Shown here: positions 15,812 through 25,263 of the stretch, one piece after another
How positions within the stretch are numbered: position 1 is the first letter of the stretch
Layout of the letters: the number at the start of each line of letters is the position of its first letter
Origin: CAWACP01 sp963780655
GTDB taxonomy: Bacteria > Acidobacteriota > Terriglobia > Bryobacterales > Bryobacteraceae
Direction: 5' to 3'
NCBI GenBank assembly: GCA_963780655.1
Contig: CAWACP010000004.1
Span: forward strand, 1 to 64,000
Length of the DNA: 64,000 nt
The notes under the pieces: generated by a model
Seen by the model: only the letters and a program-made list of their open reading frames with translations
What the model was told of the DNA's origin: nothing
The model's database searches: none
Made by a program: the position numbers and the translations under genes

Positions 15812-16568
15812 GGCGCATATCCTCCTCGACAGGACCTTCTTTCTCATATTCGATGGCAACCAGGCCTGTATAACCGACCCGATGAAGTTCGGCCATGACT
15901 TCGGGGACCTTCGCGATTCCCTGGCCGAGCAGTACATTCTCCTCGCCGCCGGAAGCCTTCACGTCCTTCAGGTGGACCATCTTCAGCCGAGATGCGAGCT
16001 TGCGCACTGCTTCCACCGGATCGTGGCCGCAGGACGCCATCTGGCCTATGTCCAGAGTTGCTCCTACCGTTTCGGTCAGTCCGGCAAGCGCGCCGAGTAC
16101 ATCTTCCGCGCTCTCGTACGGGAACTTCTCGTTCGGAAAGTAATGGTTGTGGATGCCGAACGTGAGCCCGGCAGCCGTGCACTGGCGGTCGATCTGCTTC
16201 AGCACTCCGCCCACGGCATCGCCGGTGATGTTTCGCGCCCCCAGGAGTTTCGCAAACCGAATCGCGCTGGTCAGTTCGCGTTCATCGTGGATGGTTGCGG
16301 AGTAGTAAGACACGCAGCGAATGCCGGCGGCGTCCAGTTTCGCCCGCGCGGCGACGAAGATCTGATCCTGAGGGTGCGACAGGAGCATGAACTCTCCGCG
16401 CGACATTTCGATCTCCCTGATGCGTAGCGCGGTGAGCTGGGCAATCATGTCATCCATCGACAGGCTGTGATAACTGAATGTACCGATGCCTATGTTGAGC
16501 CTGCCGAATGCAGACAGACGAACTCCGGGGGCCGCCAGGGCCGCGGCCAGAAACGCCCTTCTTCTCAT
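15780..16568 (-). CDS. Exported sugar phosphate isomerase/epimerase-like TIM barrel
   Basis: 262 residues from ATG 16568, which overlaps the upstream ThuA-like stop (ATGA). A short Arg-rich signal (MRRRAFLAAALAAPGV) precedes a TIM barrel with LNIGIGTFSYHSLSMDD, TFGIHNHYFP, GATLDIGQMASCG, KMVHLKDVK and GLVAIEYEKEG, the usual metal-binding strands of the xylose-isomerase-like superfamily. It is the second such barrel in this operon, which suggests successive steps on one sugar or complementary epimers. The long upstream in-frame extension in the same frame is not protein-like and is excluded. Confidence 0.8.
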   Translation of the reverse strand: MRRRAFLAAALAAPGVRLSAFGRLNIGIGTFSYHSLSMDDMIAQLTALRIREIEMSRGEFMLLSHPQDQIFVAARAKLDAAGIRCVSYYSATIHDERELTSAIRFAKLLGARNITGDAVGGVLKQIDRQCTAAGLTFGIHNHYFPNEKFPYESAEDVLGALAGLTETVGATLDIGQMASCGHDPVEAVRKLASRLKMVHLKDVKASGGEENVLLGQGIAKVPEVMAELHRVGYTGLVAIEYEKEGPVEEDMRREVEYARSLA

Positions 16569-17410
16569 GACCCGCTCCCTTCGGCGAGCGGACGCGGGGT
16601 CACATCGGCGTCCACCAGACGCAGCGCCCAGCGAATGGCGCCGGTGTACATTTCGCGCATATCGGGGCGATCCCAGTTCTCCGGAGGATGTCCGAGCGTC
16701 GAATAGAACACGCGCCCTTTGCCGTACATCTTCGCCCATGTGACCGCGAAGTCGCGGTCTTTGCGGTGCACCTTTGGGTTGGCGAGATCCAGCTTTTCCG
16801 GGTCGAGCCGCATGAGCACCCGGCGATCCGCGCGAGTGTAGTTGCGGATCTGATAAATCTCGTCCCGCAGTACGAAGGAGCGCGGCCAGGCATTCATGCC
16901 CGGGAACGAGGGATCCTCCACGATGATGGGCGCATCGAAGGTTCCCCAGGGATGCTCGTCGAAGTAGCCGCCGATCATCTCGCCGTATTCCGGCCAGTCG
17001 GTGAACGTGATGGTAGCGCTGTGAACGCCGACGAAGCCTTTACCGTCATCGTGGATGAAGGACAGAAAATCGGCCTTTTGACGGTCGGTCATCTCGAGCG
17101 TGCCGCCGGTAAAGAACAGCACCGCGTCAAAATCGTTCAGGTTCTTCGCGTTGAACTCCAGCTTCTGTTTCGTCAGCGGCTCGGTGTCCGTGCGGATATA
17201 GGTGTCCCAGAGCCCGCTCTGCTTGCCCAGATTCTCTATGGTTACGAGGGCGTGGGAAACGGCTTCATGACGGTAGCCTTTCTCCTCGCCAAGCGCGAGC
17301 AGTTTCCTGGGCGCGGCGGCAGGCGCTGCTTCAGTCCGGGCCGGGAGCAGCGTGGCAGCGAGCGCGGCCGAACCCATTCTCCCGAGGTCGCGACGCGTCA
17401 GCTTAGTCAT
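16565..17410 (-). CDS. Tat-exported ThuA-like domain protein
   Basis: 281 residues. Twin-arginine signal (KLTRRDLGRMGSAALAATLL), then a ThuA-like class I glutamine-amidotransferase fold: KLLALGEEKGYRHE, DFDAVLFFTGG, KGFVGVHSAT, FDEHPWGTF and the closing GKGRVFYSTLGHPPENW. ThuA-like proteins accompany trehalose and other sugar utilisation loci in bacteria; the biochemical role is not settled. It overlaps the GH18 gene by eight bases and the epimerase by four, so it is part of the same transcript. Confidence 0.85.
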   Translation of the reverse strand: MTKLTRRDLGRMGSAALAATLLPARTEAAPAAAPRKLLALGEEKGYRHEAVSHALVTIENLGKQSGLWDTYIRTDTEPLTKQKLEFNAKNLNDFDAVLFFTGGTLEMTDRQKADFLSFIHDDGKGFVGVHSATITFTDWPEYGEMIGGYFDEHPWGTFDAPIIVEDPSFPGMNAWPRSFVLRDEIYQIRNYTRADRRVLMRLDPEKLDLANPKVHRKDRDFAVTWAKMYGKGRVFYSTLGHPPENWDRPDMREMYTGAIRWALRLVDADVTPRPLAEGSGS

Positions 17411-19427
17411 AAGTCTGGATCAGCTCCACAACCACCCCGCCAATGCGGTCCGTATCCAGGTAAGCGTATCGCCCCGAGTTCTTCTGCCCGACATTGCCCC
17501 AGGCGCCCGACTGCCACACCGAATAGCCGAGATTCCGGTAATGCGCAATGGACGCGTCCAGGTCAGGGACGCGCATTCCCACGTGCTGAATGCCCTCGCC
17601 ATGCAGCTTCAGGTAATCGGCGTAAATGTTTGCCGGCGTGTCCGGAGGGATGATCCACTCGTAAGTCAACGATGTGTGCCGCTGCCAGCCTACATCGAAG
17701 GGGAGCAGCAGCGGAGCGTTCCGGTAACGCGAGTCCTCGCGCGGCGTTGCGTGCCCGATATCGAACGCCGGGAAGCCCAGAGCGGACCAGTACTCGGAAA
17801 CTGGCTTCGCATCCCGAATTACCATGGCAAGGTGCGAGATAGCCGCGGGACCTTGACTAGCGACGGCGGGCGAAGACAGCAGGCCGAGCACATACTTACC
17901 CCGCGGTTCCGTGTCGAAGTAAGTGAACTGATCCTTGCCGTCCGTAACCTGCATGAGGACGGGAACTCCGGCGCGGTCGAGCCTTTCGGTTTCGCGGCTC
18001 AGCGACTCCGCGTCGCTGACCTCATGGACGACGGAGAAGATGCCATCTCCGTGCCGGGAGAGAAAGCCGGCAAGCGGATCCCCGCTCTCGAGGGGCTGCA
18101 CAAAGTCCACGGTCAATCCGCCAAGGTTCCCGGAGACCTCGTGCACCTTCACTGTTCTTTCGTCATTCTGGCGGCGCTCACGGATTGAAATGGCGCCGCG
18201 GTCATGAACATCGCTGAGCCCGAAGTCCGACCAGCCTCGGACCACGCTGTCCATGTCCTTCACCACCCAGACCACGCGGGCGACGCGGTCCCATGGCGGC
18301 GGCATCTTCGCGGCGGGCAGCGGCCGAGTATCCACGGTTCCAGCGCGCAGATAACTCCGATACATCGCGTTCATCAGGTCGTGCCCGGAGCCGTCGAAGT
18401 CTTCCGAGATCTCCCACATGAACACGCCGCCGAGTCCACGGGTTTCCAGCGCATAGGTAACTTTGCGAGAAATTGAGGCCGGATCATCGTAAGTGATGAA
18501 GCCCGGTGGGTCCGATTCATGGACGAGATACGGGACCCGGGCAATCGGATCCATGTGACTGGTCCATCCGTCGTGATCGATACGTTGCTTGATATAGGAT
18601 CCATAGTTCCGGCTGATGACGGTTTTGTCGCACTTGCAGGCTCCGGACAGGGCAGAAATCGGGAACTCGTAGCCATAGAATGCCAGGCCCAGATTGATCT
18701 TCTCGGGCGGCACGCCGAACTGGTTCAGATAGGCGTTCACCGTGTCATCGAGGCTGCCCTCGTGTCCTGTATCCGCCGCGCTCGGGAACAAGGGAGAGTT
18801 GTGGCTGGCATGATCGGTCCAGGGCCCGTGAAAATCGTAGGTCATCACGTTGAAGAAGTCGACCAGCGGAGTGAGGCTCGTGAAATCGTACTCTCCCCAG
18901 TGTCCCGGCACTGATGGTGTAGCCATAGAGACCAGATACGCGGGCCGCGGAAGCGCATCGCGAATCGATTTCATCAGGGCGACGCAGTTGGCCACGTCGG
19001 CCGGTCCCGCAGGAACCTCCCAGTCGATGTCTACGCCGTCGTAGCCGTATTGAACGATGAAGTCCTTCAGCGCCTGGGCGAAGCGGGTGCGCGCGTCTGC
19101 ATCCGCCGCCGTCTTGCTGAACGCGGCGGCCTGCCCCTGGACCGAGACGATGACGCGCACACCGGCCGCGTGCGCCCGATGAACCAGCTCCGGTTCGATC
19201 GCGCCGGGCGAGATGACGATGGTCCCGTCGCCCGCCGGCGCCGCCTGCAGCGCAACGTGAATCAGATGCGTCAGCTTGTTGTACGGGATCTGACTCGAAT
19301 CGTATTTCGGCGTCGCGTTCTGATCGTTGAAGAAGTAATACGCCAGCAGCCTCGGCCGGTTCTGGCCTGCCGCGGCGGTTGTCCATAGGAAGGCCGCTGC
19401 GAGGATCGCTGAAATCACGCGCTGCAT
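17403..19427 (-). CDS. Secreted GH18 (chitinase-like) catalytic domain fused to two VOC/glyoxalase-like domains
   Basis: 674 residues. Signal peptide 1-21. Residues about 25-365 are a GH18 barrel with the DxxDxDxE motif intact (Asp130, Asp133, Asp135, Glu137 in YDGVDIDWE), later MTYDFHGPW and FMWEISEDFDG. GH18 enzymes cleave beta-1,4 GlcNAc linkages by substrate-assisted catalysis. Residues about 370-520 and 535-674 resemble vicinal-oxygen-chelate domains (VARVVWVVKDMDSVVRGWSD; ISHLAMVIRDAKPVSEYWS; HVGMRVPDLDASIAHYRNL). An exported GH18-VOC fusion is unusual. It starts two bases from the SIS gene stop. A chitin-like or GlcNAc-containing substrate fits the SIS and ROK neighbours. Confidence 0.85.
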   Translation of the reverse strand: MQRVISAILAAAFLWTTAAAGQNRPRLLAYYFFNDQNATPKYDSSQIPYNKLTHLIHVALQAAPAGDGTIVISPGAIEPELVHRAHAAGVRVIVSVQGQAAAFSKTAADADARTRFAQALKDFIVQYGYDGVDIDWEVPAGPADVANCVALMKSIRDALPRPAYLVSMATPSVPGHWGEYDFTSLTPLVDFFNVMTYDFHGPWTDHASHNSPLFPSAADTGHEGSLDDTVNAYLNQFGVPPEKINLGLAFYGYEFPISALSGACKCDKTVISRNYGSYIKQRIDHDGWTSHMDPIARVPYLVHESDPPGFITYDDPASISRKVTYALETRGLGGVFMWEISEDFDGSGHDLMNAMYRSYLRAGTVDTRPLPAAKMPPPWDRVARVVWVVKDMDSVVRGWSDFGLSDVHDRGAISIRERRQNDERTVKVHEVSGNLGGLTVDFVQPLESGDPLAGFLSRHGDGIFSVVHEVSDAESLSRETERLDRAGVPVLMQVTDGKDQFTYFDTEPRGKYVLGLLSSPAVASQGPAAISHLAMVIRDAKPVSEYWSALGFPAFDIGHATPREDSRYRNAPLLLPFDVGWQRHTSLTYEWIIPPDTPANIYADYLKLHGEGIQHVGMRVPDLDASIAHYRNLGYSVWQSGAWGNVGQKNSGRYAYLDTDRIGGVVVELIQTYD

Positions 19428-19428
19428 T

Positions 19429-20532
19429 TTACTGCTCCATAATGCCGTACTGAAATCTCGGCTTCAGGTTCGCGCCGAACGCCTCCACCAGGCCGAGCGT
19501 CAGCGCCTGGGACACCAGCACGGAACTGATTGCTTCCCATGGCCCGGGTACAGGTCCCATGGTGACGGGCAGCAGCAACTCGGCAGGTTCCCTGGGTTCC
19601 GTGGATACCAATATTACTCTGCCTCCGCGCGCGTTGCAGTCGCGGGCGAGCTTTACTCCCAGGCCGGCGGCCCTCCCCAGCGCGAGAATGATCGCCCCGT
19701 GTGAACCGCTGACATCCAGAAGAGGGCCATGGCGGAAGCCCGCGCCAGTGTGTGGAGCTGCCCGGCGGCCGCTCATTTCGCGGATGCACAGAGCGCCCAT
19801 GAATGCGCCGGCAAAGGATGGTCCGCGGCCGATCACTTCGATGTTGGCCGCAGGGCTGCAGAAATCCCGCAGTTGCCCGCGCATCGCGAAGACCCGGTCC
19901 AGGCACTTTGGGTAGATCTCGAGCAGCCGTAACGCATCCTCCCGCCATGGATGTTCGGCCAATTCGGAAGCAAGCACAATCGCTGCCGCCGTTGCGTTCG
20001 TGTATGTTTTGGTGGCGTTGCCGTATTCAGGCCCGGCGAGAATCGGAAGCCTGATCCTCGCAGCCGCCCAGCACTTACTATGCTCGTTGTTACAGATGAG
20101 GCAGATCGACCGACCCGGATCGCTCTCCAGCAGCGCCACCAGCTCGGCGCTCTCTCCCGACGTGGTGAGGAGAACCGCTCCGGCGACCTGATCCCACAAC
20201 CCGCCGGCGTAGTGGAGCCATTCGCCCGCGTCCATCGCCACGGCGAATCTGCCTCGTGACTGAAGGAAAGAGCACGCGGCCAGGGCGGAACAATACGATG
20301 CGCCCATGCCGAGGAACACTAACGGCCGCTCCGGCGCGAGAGCGCTGCGGAAGCAGGCGATCTCTTCGCGGATTTCCCGTCCGCCCCATGCCTCCATCAA
20401 TTCAGCGAGACGCTCGGGCTGCTCGCGGCATTCCTTCTCATAGATCTCGATGATGCTCGCCCGCAGCAATTCGCTCGGCGGCTCGATCCCCGAGATCCAG
20501 CGCGGCTCCTCTTTGCTCTCGTTCCCGATCAA
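19429..20532 (-). CDS. SIS-domain sugar isomerase (AgaS/GlmS isomerase-like)
   Basis: Two SIS domains with the LVFLGMGASYCSALAACS and VLLTTSGESAELVALL motifs, and a second set NIEVIGRGPSFAGAFMGALC plus RHGPLLDV, as in the isomerase half of GlmS and in AgaS deaminases for amino-sugar phosphates. The open frame begins at GTG 20577, but a promoter-like -10 (20562-20567) would lie downstream of that codon. I therefore prefer TTG 20532, which follows GGGAG. It is the first gene of the six-gene minus-strand operon and is divergent from the MFS transporter. Likely role: isomerisation or deamination of an amino-sugar phosphate. Confidence 0.8.
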   Translation of the reverse strand: MIGNESKEEPRWISGIEPPSELLRASIIEIYEKECREQPERLAELMEAWGGREIREEIACFRSALAPERPLVFLGMGASYCSALAACSFLQSRGRFAVAMDAGEWLHYAGGLWDQVAGAVLLTTSGESAELVALLESDPGRSICLICNNEHSKCWAAARIRLPILAGPEYGNATKTYTNATAAAIVLASELAEHPWREDALRLLEIYPKCLDRVFAMRGQLRDFCSPAANIEVIGRGPSFAGAFMGALCIREMSGRRAAPHTGAGFRHGPLLDVSGSHGAIILALGRAAGLGVKLARDCNARGGRVILVSTEPREPAELLLPVTMGPVPGPWEAISSVLVSQALTLGLVEAFGANLKPRFQYGIMEQ

Positions 20533-20561
20533 ACGGCCCGGCTCCCTGTCAGGTTGTTTGC

Positions 20562-20590
20562 ATTGTATGCTGGTCACTGGACTTTTGCAA
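20562..20590 (-). promoter_or_regulatory. Sigma70-type promoter for the SIS operon
   Basis: On the minus strand TTGCAA (20585-20590) is followed after exactly 17 bases by TACAAT (20562-20567). It lies in the divergent spacer between the SIS and MFS genes and would give a start site near 20553, just ahead of TTG 20532. Confidence 0.55.
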
Positions 20591-20630
20591 CATTCCTTAT
20601 AAAGTCCGAAAGCGCTGAGGAAAGTACCCG

Positions 20631-22003
20631 ATGACCGATCTGGCGTCCCATGCAGTCCCCGTCGTACGGCGCGGCTTTCTTGCTCGGGTTTCTTCCATTG
20701 CAGCTCTTGGCGGCATGCTCTATGGCTTCGATATGGGCATCATTGCGGCCGCCATTATTTTCGTGCAGCGCAGCTTCGCGTTGTCCACGGGGATGGAAGA
20801 GCTGGTGGTCAGCATTGTTCTGATTGGCGCTATGGCGGGCGCAATCGCGGGCGGCGCAATTTCCGACCGAATCGGCCGGCGCGCAACGCTGCTGTGGGCC
20901 GGCGGCATCTTCCTCACCGGATCGATCCTCGCTCCCTTATCGCCGAACGTGGGTACTCTGCTTGTTGCACGTGCGATCCTCGGCGTCGCCATCGGATTCA
21001 CGTCAGTTACGGCGCCCGTGTATGTCTCCGAACTGGCGCCCCCCAATCGCGCGGCATGTTGATTGGGCTCTACCAGCTTGCGCTCACGGTGGGCATCGCG
21101 CTTTCCGATCTGGTGGGCTACTGGCTTGCCGCTGATGGAGCCTGGCGGATCATGTTCGGCCTGGCAGCGTTGCCGGCCGCGCTTTTTCTGGGCGCCATCC
21201 TCACGGTTCCGGAAAGCCCGCGCTGGCTAATCTCGCACGGCCGTTCGAAGGAGGCCGAGATTGTGCTGCACAGCTACACGGACGACGAGGGTGCCGCGCG
21301 GGTCCTGAGCGATATTCGGACAGCTCTGGCGGTGCCCGTGGAGCAACGCTGGAGCGCACTGTGGAGCCCTTCCGTACGAGGCGCCCTGCTTACCGGCATC
21401 GGTTTGACGGTCTTGCAGCAGGCGACCGGAATCAACGTTGTCATCTACTACGGGCCTCGGATATTCGAACTCGCGGGTTCCACCTCGCACGCAAGCGCGA
21501 TCCTTGCCACCTTTGTGGTGGCCGTGGTCAACGTGCTTGCCACCATTGTGGCGCTCGTACTGGTGGACCGGGTCGGCCGAAAGCCGCTGCTGTATGTCGG
21601 CGTTTCGGGGATGGCGGTGGCACTCTTCGCGCTGTCGTTCGCTTTCGGGAACGCCGCGGGATCCAGCCAGGCGATGGGAGCCATCGCCATCACTTGTCTG
21701 ATGACCTACATCGCCTGTTTCGCGTTCAGCCTGGGAGCGATTGTCTGGATTCTGGTATCTGAGATCTTCCCGCTGCGCGTTCGGGGACGCGGCGTTGCTG
21801 CCGGAACCTTCTTCTCGGGAATTGCGAACTTCGCCGTTTCTCTGACATTTCTTTCGCTGATCAAGGCGCTCGGCGCTGCTGGTACATTCGCGATCTACGG
21901 TCTCCTCAGCGTTGTGACGCTGGTCTTCGTTCGTTACGCGATACCCGAGACGCGCGGGCGCGATCTCGAGAGCATCAGCGTCCATAGCCACGCCCGGCGC
22001 TAG
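20631..22003 (+). CDS. MFS sugar transporter, frameshifted
   Basis: Typical sugar-porter MFS: GGMLYGFDMGIIAAAI in TM1, SDRIGRRATLLW between TM2 and TM3, and the PVYVSELAPPNR signature after TM4. The frame then breaks at about 21050; inserting one C restores PPNRRGMLIGLYQ and joins the second frame (to 22003) with PESPRWLISHGR, QQATGINVVIYYGP and PETRGRDLESI. The total is about 457 residues with 12 expected membrane segments. It is divergent from the SIS operon and likely imports the sugar processed there. All family motifs survive on both sides of the shift, so a sequencing error is the simplest explanation. Confidence 0.8.
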
Positions 22004-22008
22004 GATCC

Positions 22009-22092
22009 CCGTGGGGCAGGCCATCGGTGTTTGTAGCCTGCCGGCGTAATGTCAGCAATCGCAGACGACAAAAGACGATCGTCTGCGCCACG
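22009..22092. repeat. GTGGGGCAGACGA-type inverted repeat between convergent genes
   Basis: The left part (CGTGGGGCAGGCCATCGG...) and right part (...GACGATCGTCTGCGCCACG) are diverged inverted arms of the same family as the near-perfect copy at 43208-43295. It sits between the convergent MFS and ROK kinase genes and could serve as a two-way terminator. Confidence 0.65.
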
Positions 22093-22124
22093 TCGACGTC
22101 CATCGGAATTTCGTGGAAATTACG

Positions 22125-23090
22125 CTACGCCGAACGTCCGATTTCGACCCGGGATTTCGCGATGTCCAGCGCCAGAGCCACGGCGCCCATCAACTGAGCG
22201 TCTGCTCCCATCGCGCTGGGAACGAGCCGGGCTCGCACGCGCTCATTCCGTTCGTCGAGGATCCTGTTCGTCGCGTCGCACAGTTCCTGGCTCAGCCCCA
22301 CGGTTCCTCCGAGCACGAACAGCGAGCAGTTGACGATCAGGGCGATGTTCCGAACCGCGTAGGCCAGCACGAGGGCGGAGCGTTTCAGCACGCTCGCCGC
22401 GAGATGGTCGCCGGCGGCGGCAAGTGCGAAGACCGCGGTTGGCAGCAAGCCCTCGCGTCCGCTACCGGGGTGGTCCTCGCAGATGCGCTGCCACTGCGCT
22501 CTGATGCCCTCGCCTCCGATTACGCTTTCGAGCGACCCCGGCTCGCCAAAGTCGGCGGCTGCTTCCGGCGTGCCAGGCACAATCAGATAGCCGACCTCGC
22601 CGGCGGTCCAGTCTTCGCCGTGCAGCAATTCGCCGTTCAGAAAGACGCCGGCCCCGATTCCGGTGCCGATCGCGAGGAACACAAAATTGCGTACGCCGCG
22701 CGCTGCTCCGAACCGGCTCTCTCCGATTGCCGCAAGCTTCACGTCGTTCTCCACGCTGGCCGGCAGGTGGAGCGCTCGCTCCAGCAGATCGCGCAGAGGA
22801 ACATCCCGCCATCCCCAGAGATAGGAGGTGGCAATCACCAGGCCTGCGTCCACGTCGGTGACGCCGGGCGCGCCTGCCGCAATGGCGAGGAGCAAGTCCC
22901 GGGACACCCCGGTGCGCTCCATCAGGTTGTCCACGCCTTCCCGGATCCGTTCAACCACCTGCTCGGGAGCCGTCTGGTCGTGAAGGGGCGCCGCCCATTT
23001 GGCGAGGACCTTCCCTGCCGGATCGGCGATGCCCACCCGGAGATTGCTGGCCCCGAGGTCGGCGCCGATCACATAGTGGTTGCCGGGCAT
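22125..23090 (-). CDS. ROK-family sugar kinase (glucokinase-like)
   Basis: About 321 residues from ATG 23090 (GTG 23099 possible). ROK signature: YVIGADLGASNLRVGIAD phosphate loop, VENDVKLAAIGE, AIGTGIGAGVFLNGEL and GEVGYLIV. The conserved zinc-binding Cys cluster found in many ROK glucokinases is not visible. It probably phosphorylates the hexose or amino sugar brought in by the MFS porter. The longer upstream frame is rejected because it contains a promoter and is Arg-rich, unlike coding sequence. It follows the ROK repressor gene on the same strand. Confidence 0.85.
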   Translation of the reverse strand: MPGNHYVIGADLGASNLRVGIADPAGKVLAKWAAPLHDQTAPEQVVERIREGVDNLMERTGVSRDLLLAIAAGAPGVTDVDAGLVIATSYLWGWRDVPLRDLLERALHLPASVENDVKLAAIGESRFGAARGVRNFVFLAIGTGIGAGVFLNGELLHGEDWTAGEVGYLIVPGTPEAAADFGEPGSLESVIGGEGIRAQWQRICEDHPGSGREGLLPTAVFALAAAGDHLAASVLKRSALVLAYAVRNIALIVNCSLFVLGGTVGLSQELCDATNRILDERNERVRARLVPSAMGADAQLMGAVALALDIAKSRVEIGRSA

Positions 23091-23103
23091 CTGGTGCACC
23101 ACT

Positions 23104-23132
23104 AACTTAACTTTATTTACAAAGTGCGTCAA
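23104..23132 (-). promoter_or_regulatory. Promoter with embedded operator-like palindrome for the ROK kinase
   Basis: On the minus strand TTGACG (23127-23132) and TAAGTT (23104-23109) are 17 bases apart. The spacer contains ACTTTGTAAATAAAGT (23110-23125), a 5+5 inverted repeat, placed to block RNA polymerase. The neighbouring ROK repressor is a natural candidate to bind it. The transcript would have a very short leader before ATG 23090. Confidence 0.5.
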
Positions 23133-23143
23133 CCGGGAAGACT

Positions 23144-24331
23144 TCAGACGAGAGCGCGGATGGCAGCGTCGGCGGCGATGGCGATGCCGCCCCAGACCAC
23201 GGCAGAACATCCCAGACTGCCGAGCGCCACGCGCACAACCCCGAACTCGGTTCCCTCGAGCCTTTTGTCTACCGACCGGAAAAGCGCCGGGTGACCGCCG
23301 ACGGCGCCGCCCAACAGGATCAGGCCGGGATTGAGAATGAGAGAAAGATTGAGGATGACGTCCGCCAGAATGGTCGCACGCTGTTCGAGAATTCGCTTCG
23401 CCAGCGCGTTTCCTTCCGAGGCCAGATCCAGGACATCCGCCGCCGTGCGCACATTGCGCCCCTGCCTTGCGCCGCGGACGCCCGCGCGCCAGGTTTTCAG
23501 GATTCCCGACTCACCCAGAATCTTCTCGAGCTTTCCGTGGCCATGAATGGTGGGACGCGCCCTGGACACGTTGGGGATGTGCAGGTAACCAATCTCCCCG
23601 GCGGACCAGCGGGCTCCGTGATAGATGCGACCACCGAGGAAGATTCCGGCGCCCGCGCCTTCGCCGACGGCGATATAGACGAAATCCCCTTCGCCGGCTG
23701 CGGCGCCACAGAAATGCTCGCCCTGCGCGGCCAGATTCGTGTCGTTCTCCACCACGACAGGGCATCCGAATTCGCCGTTGAGCATGCTCGCCAGGGGGAC
23801 ATCACGCCAGTTCCTGAGCGCGCTGAAAGAGACAACCATCCCGTCCTGCACATTCACGACGGCGGGAACGCCGACCGTCACGGCAAGCAGGTCGTTTTCC
23901 GACTGCTTGTAACTGCGGAGCAGGTTGCGCATCGTTTTGGCAATCCGGGCGCAAACGGTCCGGGGCGTCGAGGACGGCTTCGTGAACTCCGCTTCCGTGG
24001 AGCCGAGTTCGCGCCCGTTCAGATCGGTAAGCAGGAAGCGAATACGATCGGACGTAATCTCCACCGCGGCGACGCAGCCGCGTTCCGGTCTGAAGCGAAG
24101 CATGTCGGGAGGCCGGCCTCCCGTGGAATGGCCTTCGCCGACAGGTTCCACGAGACCGGCGGAAGCGAGGTGCGCGACAACGTTGGTCACGCTCGGCGCA
24201 CTGAGGCCTGACGCGCGGACCAGGTCGGCCCGGGAGCAGCCGCCGGCGTTGCGGAGAAGCGTCAGCAGGGTGTGAGCGTTGGTCTGGCGAAGCAGCGCAG
24301 GCCGGCCAATCAGGAGGCGTTCCCGGGTCAC
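23144..24331 (-). CDS. ROK-family transcriptional repressor (NagC/XylR-like)
   Basis: 395 residues from GTG 24331. An N-terminal winged HTH (CSRADLVRASGLSAPSVTNV, GLVEPVGEGHSTGGRPP) is followed by a ROK domain with VENDTNLAAQGE, VGEGAGAGIFLGG and SAGEIGYLHIP. The Cys-rich zinc motif is absent. NagC/XylR-type regulators repress sugar genes until the sugar or its phosphate binds. Next to a ROK kinase and opposite a GH18/SIS operon, it is the likely local regulator. Confidence 0.88.
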   Translation of the reverse strand: MTRERLLIGRPALLRQTNAHTLLTLLRNAGGCSRADLVRASGLSAPSVTNVVAHLASAGLVEPVGEGHSTGGRPPDMLRFRPERGCVAAVEITSDRIRFLLTDLNGRELGSTEAEFTKPSSTPRTVCARIAKTMRNLLRSYKQSENDLLAVTVGVPAVVNVQDGMVVSFSALRNWRDVPLASMLNGEFGCPVVVENDTNLAAQGEHFCGAAAGEGDFVYIAVGEGAGAGIFLGGRIYHGARWSAGEIGYLHIPNVSRARPTIHGHGKLEKILGESGILKTWRAGVRGARQGRNVRTAADVLDLASEGNALAKRILEQRATILADVILNLSLILNPGLILLGGAVGGHPALFRSVDKRLEGTEFGVVRVALGSLGCSAVVWGGIAIAADAAIRALV

Positions 24332-24709
24332 GTGAGGGTCACTGCCAGTATTGCAGGGAAGCAGGCCGCAACGGGCGCCAGAGCAAGTCGGCTTGCGTTT
24401 TCCTGTTTACGACACTGCGCTTTTTATGCCGAACCCCGCGTTATCCACTTCCACGGGCCCGAAAACAATGCACGCGACACTTAGCTATCGCGTGCACGAG
24501 AGCGTTGCCAGCAGAACTATTCGAGCACGCTCGGCACGAAGCTGTTGACCAATTACCGTCCGAGCAACCTGACGGGCATCGCCGTTTCGCAAACGGCCGC
24601 AAATGTCTTCCCGGGCACTGACGAGCGCATGTTTCTGCTGCTGAGTGGTACTTCCCGGGCCCAGGATGATTGCTGCTTACTCCTGACTGACCGGCAGATC
24701 CGGAAGGCG

Positions 24710-25262
24710 AGATATTGCTGAGGTCGTCCCAGCGCGGCGATAACGTGAAGGACAGGTTCGGCTTCGCCTTCCAGTCGTCCTGCACGAACAGACCCCAGGG
24801 ATTCGTCTGGCCGGAGAACAGCACCTTGCCCGCCTGGCCGGTAAGCGGATTGTAGGCGCCGACGGTCTCGCTGTACGGCTGATCCTCCACCAGCGTCAAC
24901 AGATTGTTGAACTGCAAGTTGGGGCGCACGTTAACCGGAGTGAAATCGCCGAACTCGACCGCATGCGTGCCGTTCGCGCCGAACTTCAGGGTGTGCGCTC
25001 CGTGCACCCAGTTCAGCACCTCGCGCCAGTTGTAATTGTGGCTCCGATATTCGCCCGGCCCCCACGAACTATTGAAGCCGAGGCTTTGCCCGGTGACGCC
25101 GATCAGCGGGACATTGTCCGTACCGCCTCGTCCATTCGCGCCGCCGACGATGTTCGCCGCTACGCCGCTTTCGAACAGCACCGTCGGGCTGAATGTGTGT
25201 GTCCAGTCCAGTTGCGTGTACCAGTTCGACTGGATGTCGTGATTCGAAAAGCCGACGCGGTT
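24710..25262 (-). pseudogene. TonB-dependent receptor fragment (beta-barrel part)
   Basis: An in-frame stretch of about 183 residues reads like the barrel of an acidobacterial Oar-type TonB-dependent receptor: SNWYTQLDWTHTFSPTVLFE, NWREVLNWVHGAHTLKFGAN, NPWGLFVQDDWKAKPNLSFT. Both ends are cut. The 5' end abuts the stop of a TPR fragment at 25264, and after about 24710 the frame becomes meaningless. There is no signal, plug or C-terminal strand, so it is a remnant. Confidence 0.7.
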
Positions 25263-25263
25263 C

